Shown here: positions 1 to 6,105 of the stretch, one piece after another
Layout of the letters: each line of letters opens with the position of its first letter
Numbering within the stretch: position 1 is the first letter of the stretch
IMG/VR virus record: IMGVR_UViG_3300044816_000186
Location: 1-33,019 of that record
DNA length: 33,019 bases
Source: a virus
Reading direction: 5' to 3' (one strand)
Notes under the pieces: generated by a model
What the model was told of the DNA's origin: nothing
Databases searched by the model: none
The model's input: only the letters and a program-made list of their open reading frames with translations
Program-made: the position numbers and the translations under genes

Positions 1-396
1 TTGGAGTACCGTGCCGTTTCCTGCCGTGGCCGTCAGGCTGGACGCGGCGTTCGCCGTACCGTCAGCGCCGGTTTGATTTTTGGCGACGGTAACATTGCTC
101 GCCGTCCACACCGCGTTGGTGAGATCGCGGTTCCATTTAACGACGTTAGTGCGCGCCTCTTCGACCAGTAACCCTAAGTCGGTAATTCGCAACGCGTTGG
201 CCGCGAACGCGACAAGATTGCCGGTGCTGTCCAGCGCGTATGCGGTCGATGCGCGTGCGCAAGACAACAAAGTAGCAAGTGTGCCGCCATAGATACGACC
301 GCCAGCAAAATCTATATCGACGCTCGCGCCAGTCAATACCCAAGAGGGTGCCCGCCTACCCCGCAAAAGCGCCCGCTGCGCGCCGATGAAACGCAT
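1..396 (-). CDS. Phage tail fibre-like protein, N-terminal part (cut by window edge)
   Basis: An open frame starts at the ATG at 396 and runs for 132 codons without a stop to base 1, so the C-terminus is missing. The ATG overlaps the stop of the upstream gene (TAATG). The translation reads MRFIGAQRALLRGRRAPSWV and later contains GLLVEEARTN, followed by a stretch rich in Asn/Thr/Ala (W..DLTNAVWTASNVTV). The run 'LSCARAST..A..GNLVAFAANALRITDLGLLVEEARTN' is a pattern I know from phage particle and tail-fibre proteins that precede carbohydrate-binding or adhesin domains. The role is inferred to be host-surface contact. The DNA is visibly less GC-biased than the tail genes to its right, which fits a recently exchanged adhesin. 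The exact family is not certain. Confidence 0.7.
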   Translation of the reverse strand, partial: MRFIGAQRALLRGRRAPSWVLTGASVDIDFAGGRIYGGTLATLLSCARASTAYALDSTGNLVAFAANALRITDLGLLVEEARTNVVKWNRDLTNAVWTASNVTVAKNQTGADGTANAASSLTATAGNGTVLQ

Positions 397-1088
397 TATG
401 GCACCAGCACAAGTTCGATATCGCGCGCCGCCGCCTGATTGACCGGCGTGACTGCGGTGCCGGAGCGCACCTTCACAAAGCGCGTGCCGAGGAAATCAAC
501 CAGCGCCAAGATGATACTGCGGCTGGCGGCGGCGACGACGCTATATTCGGTTCCTTGGGCATCGTAGCAATCGCGGTAGGTCACGCCATCCGCGCTGGTC
601 TGAAGTGTGATGTTCGCAGCGGTCCAGGCGGCTGGCATGTTGATCTTGGCAAGGCGCGCAGTGCCGCAATCGACGGCGCCGGAGAGCGCCGCGCCGCTGG
701 CGATGGTGGCGGTGGCAGTGGAAAGCTGCGCCGCGCCGGCGATAACGACCTGGCCGATGGTGTCGCCGCGCGCCACCGCCGCCGCCGCGATGAAGGACAG
801 CTTGTCGCCGGCATTGACCGCGAGCATGCGCGGCGCGCCGGGAGCGACCAGCACCCCGTTCAACGCGGTCGCGATCGGGTCGATGCCGGCCGCCACATAG
901 ACCGGCGCGTCGAGCGCGATCACCGCGGCATAAATCGATTTCCAGGCATCGCCGGCCGGCACCAGCGGCCGCGCGCCGGCGGCCGTCGCCGTTCCGGTCA
1001 CGGCCAAGCCGCGCACCGGCGGCGGCAGCAGCCGGTCGACCACTTGTCCGCCGGCGGCGTGAAAGAATTCGATATCGATGATGGGCAT
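396..1088 (-). CDS. Hypothetical phage tail-associated protein, 230 aa
   Basis: The 230-residue protein starts MPIIDIEFFHAAGGQVVDRL, with a GGAG-type ribosome site just upstream of the ATG at 1088. It has no signal peptide or membrane span. The middle is Ala/Thr/Gly-rich (about residues 85-140). The C-terminal half contains ITLQTSADGVTYRDCYDAQG and LVDFLGTRFVKVRSGT, a beta-rich pattern I associate with small phage surface or fibre-accessory proteins (a 'measured value with deviation' type beta-sandwich). It sits between the endolysin and a tail-fibre gene and is coupled to the latter by TAATG. A virion or adhesin-accessory role is an inference from position; I do not recognise a named family. 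Confidence 0.75.
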   Translation of the reverse strand: MPIIDIEFFHAAGGQVVDRLLPPPVRGLAVTGTATAAGARPLVPAGDAWKSIYAAVIALDAPVYVAAGIDPIATALNGVLVAPGAPRMLAVNAGDKLSFIAAAAVARGDTIGQVVIAGAAQLSTATATIASGAALSGAVDCGTARLAKINMPAAWTAANITLQTSADGVTYRDCYDAQGTEYSVVAAASRSIILALVDFLGTRFVKVRSGTAVTPVNQAAARDIELVLVP

Positions 1089-1180
1089 GATCGGCTCCGG
1101 GCTGGAAAAAGGAAGGGCGGACGGCGGGGATGGACGCGAGCGAGGGGGCCGCTTTCAGCGCCCGCTGGCCGCGGCGAAAC

Positions 1181-1687
1181 TCACGCGCCCGGCATCACGT
1201 AGGCGAGCACGCGCGCGCGCGGATACACCGCCTCGCGCACGCGGTTATTGTGATTGCCGGAAACCACGACCGGATTGCCGCCGGCGTCGATGCCGGTGAC
1301 GATGCCGACATGCCCGCCGCTCCCGCGCGCCATCACCGCGATGGCGCCGATGCGCGGACCTGATATCCGTTGCCCGTACTGCGCGAAGTCGCGCGCCCGG
1401 TCAGAATGCAGCCGCCGGTGACCGGTGTTGGGCAGCACCACCCGGTCGATGAAGGCGCCGCACCACAGCGTATGCCGCAGCCCGAGCTGCGCGGCGGTGG
1501 CGCCGAGATGCCGGCGCGCTTCCGCGGCCAGGCCGGCATCGCCCGCGGGCGCGCCGCGGGCGGCGCCCGCCGGGCAATCGATGCGGTCGCAATAGGCATG
1601 CAGCGCGGCCCGCATGGGCTTGGCGGCGGCGGGGGTCGTGACGAAGGCAAGCGCCATCGCCGCGACGAGAAGTCGTCGGTGCAGCAT
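1181..1687 (-). CDS. Secreted endolysin, NlpC/P60-CHAP-like (TIGR02594-type) peptidase
   Basis: This 168-residue protein probably cleaves peptidoglycan peptides for host lysis. Residues 1-23 (MLHRRLLVAAMALAFVTTPA...) are a classic signal peptide ending in AAA-K, so export by Sec is expected and the holin may only trigger release. The catalytic set is visible: Cys76 in TLWCGAFI, His126 in GGHVGIV and a third polar residue in GNHNN (145-147). Length and motif spacing match the TIGR02594 family of alphaproteobacterial phage lysins. The start at 1687 is preferred because AAGGA lies about 8 bases upstream and the signal peptide follows at once; an in-frame ATG farther upstream would fall in the palindromic repeat. 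The gene is separated from the membrane lysis genes by that repeat. Confidence 0.88.
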   Translation of the reverse strand: MLHRRLLVAAMALAFVTTPAAAKPMRAALHAYCDRIDCPAGAARGAPAGDAGLAAEARRHLGATAAQLGLRHTLWCGAFIDRVVLPNTGHRRLHSDRARDFAQYGQRISGPRIGAIAVMARGSGGHVGIVTGIDAGGNPVVVSGNHNNRVREAVYPRARVLAYVMPGA

Positions 1688-1733
1688 GTCAGGTTCCTTG
1701 TTTGGTGAAATCCGGCGATGCGCCGGGACATTT

Positions 1734-1846
1734 CCCGCTAGTGCATGATCCCGAAAAGTGGGAACCGGTTTTCGGAAAAGATCATGCACAAGCAAAATGT
1801 TAGGCACGCACAGTGATTCAACCTAAACGGATCGCGCTCTAGCGGG
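1734..1846. repeat. Interspersed palindromic (MITE/REP-like) element of Rhizobiales type
   Basis: The ends form an 8-bp inverted repeat, CCCGCTAG (1734-1741) and CTAGCGGG (1839-1846). Inside is a nested palindrome: GTGCATGATC (1741-1750) pairs with GATCATGCAC (1780-1789), and CCGAAAA (1751-1757) with TTTTCGG (1769-1775). The right part contains the segment 'GATTCAACCTAAACGGATCG'. I recognise this combination as a dispersed chromosomal repeat of Bradyrhizobium, Rhodopseudomonas and relatives. It encodes no protein. It lies between the coiled-coil membrane protein and the endolysin, and its right end supplies the stop codon (TAG, 1839-1841) of the former. Confidence 0.85.
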
Positions 1847-2240
1847 TGCGCCGCTTCACGCGCACGATCTCGTCGAGCGCATTCTTGATGCCTTTGAGCA
1901 ATCCCACCTGCTCGGCCAGCGGGTCCAGGAACCTGCCGGATTGCTGCCGCTGATCGTCGAAGCGCTGCGCCAAATCCTTTTGCTGGCGGGCGATGGTTTC
2001 CAGCCCTTCGCCGATCCGCCGCAGCAATCCCTCGATCGCCGCCAGGCTCTTAAGCGCCGCCGCCATTGGGCCGTCGAAATAGAAGCGGGGCATGGTGTCG
2101 GCGGGCTCCGGCGCGGCATCGCCGCGCTTGTCGCGGGTGCCCTGGCGGATGGCCGCCAGCCCGCCCAGCAGCAGCACGATCGCCACCGCGAATTGCACGA
2201 TCGGCCAGGCGCCGAGGCTGCTAATTGGTAGGTCGAACAT
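1839..2240 (-). CDS. Membrane-anchored coiled-coil protein of the lysis cassette, 133 aa
   Basis: Residues about 13-31 (IVQFAVAIVLLLGGLAAIRQ) form one transmembrane segment. They are followed by a Pro/Asp-rich linker and then a long amphipathic helix (about 58-128: AALKSLAAIEGLLRRIGEGL, ETIARQQKDLAQRFDDQRQQ) likely to be a coiled coil. This topology resembles an inner-membrane spanin (Rz-like) component, but there is no detectable outer-membrane lipoprotein partner, so that call is tentative. The start overlaps the preceding membrane protein gene by 20 bases. The stop codon lies inside the palindromic element at 1734-1846, so the protein may once have had a different C-terminus. Confidence 0.72.
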   Translation of the reverse strand: MFDLPISSLGAWPIVQFAVAIVLLLGGLAAIRQGTRDKRGDAAPEPADTMPRFYFDGPMAAALKSLAAIEGLLRRIGEGLETIARQQKDLAQRFDDQRQQSGRFLDPLAEQVGLLKGIKNALDEIVRVKRRTR

Positions 2241-2643
2241 CGGATGCGGCCCGGTAACAGGAAATCAATTCGCCAACCATCAGGAAGAGATAAACCGGCA
2301 AGCCCATCGACAGCGAGTTGGTGAATTGCGAATTGTAGGCGAGCGCGAACAGCATCTGCCCCCAGATGCCCGCCCCCACCAGCGCGCCGGCGGCGCGGCA
2401 ATAAGGCCCCCAGGGCTGCCACACCCCGTTGGCGTAGAGCGCCAGCAGGCGCGTCACGCCGCAGAGCGTGAACAGCGGCCCGACCAGCGCGGCGGTGAAG
2501 CCGGTGGCCAGCAGGATATGGAAATTGCCGTTGGCGATCGAATTGGGGGAAATCGCCAGAACGACGGCGATGCCGAGCATCATCAAAGATGTCAGCCACT
2601 CGAACAGCCGGTTACGGCAATGATGCGCGATGGCGTTGAACAT
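2221..2643 (-). CDS. Polytopic membrane protein of the lysis cassette, 140 aa
   Basis: The protein begins MFNAIAHHCRNRLFEWLTSL. Four hydrophobic segments are visible, at about residues 17-34, 40-62, 84-103 and 111-130. The ATG at 2643 shares its A with the holin stop codon (TGATG), so translation is probably coupled. The context (holin immediately before, coiled-coil membrane protein and endolysin after) suggests a lysis-related role such as a second holin or an antiholin, but this is inference from neighbours. I do not recognise a family. Longer readings starting upstream lie inside the holin gene and are less likely. Confidence 0.7.
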   Translation of the reverse strand: MFNAIAHHCRNRLFEWLTSLMMLGIAVVLAISPNSIANGNFHILLATGFTAALVGPLFTLCGVTRLLALYANGVWQPWGPYCRAAGALVGAGIWGQMLFALAYNSQFTNSLSMGLPVYLFLMVGELISCYRAASDVRPTN

Positions 2644-3257
2644 CAAGGCGCACGCTTGAGCGCGTTGAGCAGGCTGCCGAGCACCCCTGGCGATACTTCG
2701 CCGGTGAGCGTGGCCTGCTTGTCGCGCGAGCGCGCATAGACATAGCCGGTGGCGGGCACGGTGATGACGCCGAGCAGCATGGCGAGCGCGCCGATCAGCC
2801 CGACCAGGGCGGTGAGCGCGGTCGATATGCCGGCCGCGTCGAAGCGGCAGACCACCACCGCGACCGCCGCCACCAGGATGACGCAGAACAGCGCCACCAC
2901 CAGGGCATAGACGTAGAGGATCATCGGCCGGGCGCGGCGCACGAAGGCGTCGTCGGAGCCGGCCTCCGCGCGCGCGGTCTGATTGATCTCGCGCAAGGCG
3001 GCGCCGGCGAGCTCGGCCTCGGCCTTCAGCGCCTCGGACCATTGCGCCTCCGCCGTGGCCACGGCCGCGCTGGCGCGCTCCGGCGGCACTTGCCGCAGCA
3101 TCTTGTCGATCGCCGCCGGGGTCGCCGCCGGCGCGCCGAGCGCGTCGGCCAGGATCTTGCCGGCGGCGCCGCCGAGCGGGCCGCCGAGCGCGGCGCCCAG
3201 CACCGGCGCGCCGAGCGCGATCACGCTCTCGGCGATCTTTCCGAAATCGAAGTCCAT
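2643..3257 (-). CDS. Holin, GTA_holin_3TM-like
   Basis: The 204-residue protein has a hydrophobic Gly/Ala-rich N-terminal region (about 9-42: VIALGAPVLGAALGGPLGGA), a charged helical middle rich in Ala/Glu (about 45-105), and two strong transmembrane spans (about 112-137 and 143-172). The second span is followed by the signature GYVYARSRDKQ. The order 'RARP - TM - TM - GYVxGRSxxK' is typical of the alphaproteobacterial gene-transfer-agent/phage holin family (GTA_holin_3TM). It is expected to form lesions in the inner membrane at the time of lysis. It follows the tail-fibre module and leads the lysis cassette, with a TGATG junction to the next gene. Confidence 0.85.
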   Translation of the reverse strand: MDFDFGKIAESVIALGAPVLGAALGGPLGGAAGKILADALGAPAATPAAIDKMLRQVPPERASAAVATAEAQWSEALKAEAELAGAALREINQTARAEAGSDDAFVRRARPMILYVYALVVALFCVILVAAVAVVVCRFDAAGISTALTALVGLIGALAMLLGVITVPATGYVYARSRDKQATLTGEVSPGVLGSLLNALKRAP

Positions 3258-3291
3258 GGCGGTGTTCTCCCGGTCGAGGCGCGCGGGCGCC

Positions 3292-4002
3292 TCAGGTGAT
3301 GATGATGCCGCGCAGTTCCATCACCTCGATCAGATGCGGGGTGATGACCTCCAGTATTTCCTGCTCGCTGAGCGCGCGGTTGTAGACCGCGGCGGCGGCC
3401 ATTTCTGTCGTATTGGCAAAGGTCGCATAGGCCTTGCCGATCAGCAGGGTGCGGCTGCCGGCCAGCTTCGGGCTGGCGGGTGCGCTGACGACGATCTCGC
3501 TGCGGCGCGGCCAGTAGAGCTTCTGCGCCGGCGGCCCATTGGCGATGGTCTGCGCGATCAGCTCAAAACGCGCCAGGTCTGTTTGCGCGATGGCCGAGCT
3601 GATCGCGATATTCGTGTCGGTGAAGAATCCGCCGGCGCGGAACCGGCTCGTGGCGCCGTAGAGCATCGCATAGGTGTTGGTGGTGTTCAGATAACTGGCG
3701 ACATACGCGACGTTGGATGCCCCGGCAGGCTTGCCGATGGCGATCAGGGTCAACGCCGCCGTATCAATAATACCGGTGTCGATATAATTCGCGGAGGTGA
3801 ACACCGCCGAGGCGGCATTGTAGGTCGGCGTGCCGGTGACGGTGGCGTCGGCGCCGCCGGGCGCCCAGTTCTTCCGGCTGGCGGCCGCGTCGCCGCCGAG
3901 CAGATACCAGCCGAGCAGGCCGTCCACGATCGGCGGGGTATAGACCATGCTGCCGATGTTCTTGGCAAAGGTCTCGCCGGCGAGCTGGATGAAAAGCGCC
4001 AT
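3292..4002 (-). CDS. Tail protein with LamG/concanavalin-like fold, 236 aa
   Basis: The protein starts MALFIQLAGETFAKNIGSMV and continues with VDGLLGWYLLGGDAAASRKN. The middle has alternating short beta strands (YIDTGIIDTAALTLIAIGKP; RFELIAQTI). Residues about 205-221 read AAAAVYNRALSEQEILEV, the C-terminal signature of LamG/concanavalin-like jelly-roll domains ('vYnRALsxxEi'). Such domains on phage tails commonly bind glycans. The ATG has a GGAG ribosome site and lies 18 bases after the SGNH-domain tail gene, placing it in the host-recognition module just before the lysis genes. Carbohydrate binding is inferred from fold and position. Confidence 0.82.
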   Translation of the reverse strand: MALFIQLAGETFAKNIGSMVYTPPIVDGLLGWYLLGGDAAASRKNWAPGGADATVTGTPTYNAASAVFTSANYIDTGIIDTAALTLIAIGKPAGASNVAYVASYLNTTNTYAMLYGATSRFRAGGFFTDTNIAISSAIAQTDLARFELIAQTIANGPPAQKLYWPRRSEIVVSAPASPKLAGSRTLLIGKAYATFANTTEMAAAAVYNRALSEQEILEVITPHLIEVMELRGIIIT

Positions 4003-4020
4003 GACGGTTTCGCTCCGGGA

Positions 4021-6105
4021 TCAGGTGATGGGGGCTTCGAGGATCGGCGACCAGGCATGCAGCTTCAGCGCCAGCCCGCCGGGATCGTAGGGATCGACGA
4101 TGTCGCCCCGATTGTCGCGCAGGCAGGTGCGCGCGCCGGTGAGACGGCCGCTGTTGGAGGCGCCGCGGAATCCGATCTGCAGCATGCAGCCGGTCGCCGG
4201 GATGGCAGAGGCGCATTCAAAGCGCACGCGGTCGCGCCCCACCAGCTCCGGCCGCTGTAGCAGCGCGATGTCGGCCCCGGCGGTGTTGTCGCGGATGACC
4301 AGACCGTAATTGCCGGGATCGACCACCTGAGTGGTGTCGAACACCAGCCGGCTGCCGGGGAAGCGGAAGCGCACGGTGAGGATATTGCCCTGGCGCACGA
4401 TCTCGGCGACGCGGAAATCCTCGCGCGGCTTGTCGTCGATGCGCAGGCGCTTGGCGATATAGGCGTGATAGGCGCCGAGCCAGATGTACGACGTGGCGGT
4501 GAGGTGAACCTCGTCGTGGAAATCCATGAAATAGGTCGGGGTGGAGAGCACAAGGTTGGAGTCCTCGTCGCAGGCCTCCAGCTGCGCCAGCGCGATCTCC
4601 GGATAAGGCTTGGCATAGAAAATATGCGAGCAGACCTGCGCCACCGGCATCAGCACCGGCGGGTTGTTCGGCACGTCGGTGGCGATCGCGCTCTGGAAAT
4701 CCGTCCGCAGCGTCTTGATCGCCGGCTTGTAGACCGCCTTTGTTGTCGCCAAGGCGACATCCTGCTCGCCTTGCATGAGATTCAAATATCCCACGCAATA
4801 GGTGCGGCGCATCGCCGCCGCCTTTTGCGCGGCGTAATGCACATGCGCCACCGCGCGGTCGAAATAGGCCGTGCCTTGGGAAAGCTGCGCGATCGACTGG
4901 CCGGGCTCGCCGGCGGCGCTGGCCATGAATTGCGTGCCGGTGCCCCAGGCAGTGAGGCCGTTTTCCGCCGCGGCCAATTCCATGATCGTGTCGGTGAAGC
5001 CGATCAGCCCGGTCTCGCGGGTCATTTCCACAAACGGCACCAGCGGCCCGGCATAGGCCACCGCCGGGTCGGCGGAAAAGGTCTGCGGCAACGTGCCGTT
5101 GGTGAAGGTCAGCGCAGTGAAGCGCTGCGCCAGCGAGGCCGGCAGGCTGGTCCAGCCGATCGAGAGGCTCTGTCCGTAATTCAAGGCGTGGACGATGTCG
5201 TGCGAGAACTTGGCGGCCGGACGCGGCCGGTCGGTGATGCCCGCCGCCTCCACCTTGCCGCTGCCGCGCCGGATACCAAAGCTGACGCTGTTGTTGATGC
5301 CGAGCGCGAAGGCCCAGACGTCGTTCTGCACCACGCTGAGCTTGTGGGTGCCGATGCGCAGGCCAACGCAGTGCAGCAGCAGGTCGCGGCCGAGCCCGAC
5401 CGCGAGCTTGCCGAGGCTGTCCGCCACGCCCCAAAAGAACAGGCTGAAGGCCTGGCTGAATTGCATCCCGAAATCCGCGACCACATTGATCCTTGCAAAA
5501 TTGATCGCGGTGGTGCCGAGGATGCCGCCGGGATTGGCGGAGCACACCCACAGCGTATTGGCGTTGAGCGTGCCCAAGGGGACGGCGACGATCGCGCCGG
5601 CGTGATCGTCGTAGCTGTCGAAATCGGGAGCGCGGGTCGCGGGCGTGGCCGCGCCGTTCCAGGTATAGATGCCGTTGTCGGCGGCGGCGGCCTGATCCTT
5701 GGCGAGGAACGTCTGCCCGGCGGACATCGCCACGCCGTCGATCGACGCGCCCGGCGCCGCCAGGTTGATCGGTGCCACGCTCGCAGCCCGCACCTGCGCG
5801 CGTTTGCCGAACAGCAAATCCTCGATATCGAATTCGCCGGCGGTGCCATTGGCCACATGCCGCCAAGTCTGCACCAGCGCGTCTTTGCTCACCTTGATCT
5901 GATAGGCCCCGCCTTCGGCGTAGCAGGTCACCCGTGCGCCGTCCGGCCAGGCGAATGGATTCCCCAGCGAGACCAGGCCATCCCGGTCGGCATAGACCGG
6001 CACCAGCGGCTGCCCGGGAATGTCCGCGCGCACTTCGACGGTGATGGCGGAAAGCGCGTTGCCGGCCTGATCCTGGGCCGCGAAATTGATCGCCGCGAAG
6101 GCCAT
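4021..6105 (-). CDS. Tail fibre/spike protein with an SGNH-hydrolase (acetylesterase-like) domain
   Basis: This 694-residue protein has an N-terminal virion-attachment-like part (about 1-95: ITVEVRADIPGQP, PVYADRDG, GGAYQIKVS), a linker domain (about 105-210) and an esterase-like region. The SGNH blocks are visible: block I NYGQSLSIG with Ser313, a Gly/Gln-rich block near 400-411 (EPGQSIAQLSQG), block III-like LMQGEQDVA at about 444-451, and the terminal dyad Asp531/His534 in FHDEVHLT. A C-terminal beta-rich domain (about 560-694) may bind ligand. By analogy with sialate O-acetylesterase and acetylxylan-esterase families it could remove O-acetyl groups from host LPS or exopolysaccharide during adsorption; the substrate is unknown. 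It is joined to the tail hub gene by a TAATG overlap. Confidence 0.85.
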   Translation of the reverse strand: MAFAAINFAAQDQAGNALSAITVEVRADIPGQPLVPVYADRDGLVSLGNPFAWPDGARVTCYAEGGAYQIKVSKDALVQTWRHVANGTAGEFDIEDLLFGKRAQVRAASVAPINLAAPGASIDGVAMSAGQTFLAKDQAAAADNGIYTWNGAATPATRAPDFDSYDDHAGAIVAVPLGTLNANTLWVCSANPGGILGTTAINFARINVVADFGMQFSQAFSLFFWGVADSLGKLAVGLGRDLLLHCVGLRIGTHKLSVVQNDVWAFALGINNSVSFGIRRGSGKVEAAGITDRPRPAAKFSHDIVHALNYGQSLSIGWTSLPASLAQRFTALTFTNGTLPQTFSADPAVAYAGPLVPFVEMTRETGLIGFTDTIMELAAAENGLTAWGTGTQFMASAAGEPGQSIAQLSQGTAYFDRAVAHVHYAAQKAAAMRRTYCVGYLNLMQGEQDVALATTKAVYKPAIKTLRTDFQSAIATDVPNNPPVLMPVAQVCSHIFYAKPYPEIALAQLEACDEDSNLVLSTPTYFMDFHDEVHLTATSYIWLGAYHAYIAKRLRIDDKPREDFRVAEIVRQGNILTVRFRFPGSRLVFDTTQVVDPGNYGLVIRDNTAGADIALLQRPELVGRDRVRFECASAIPATGCMLQIGFRGASNSGRLTGARTCLRDNRGDIVDPYDPGGLALKLHAWSPILEAPIT

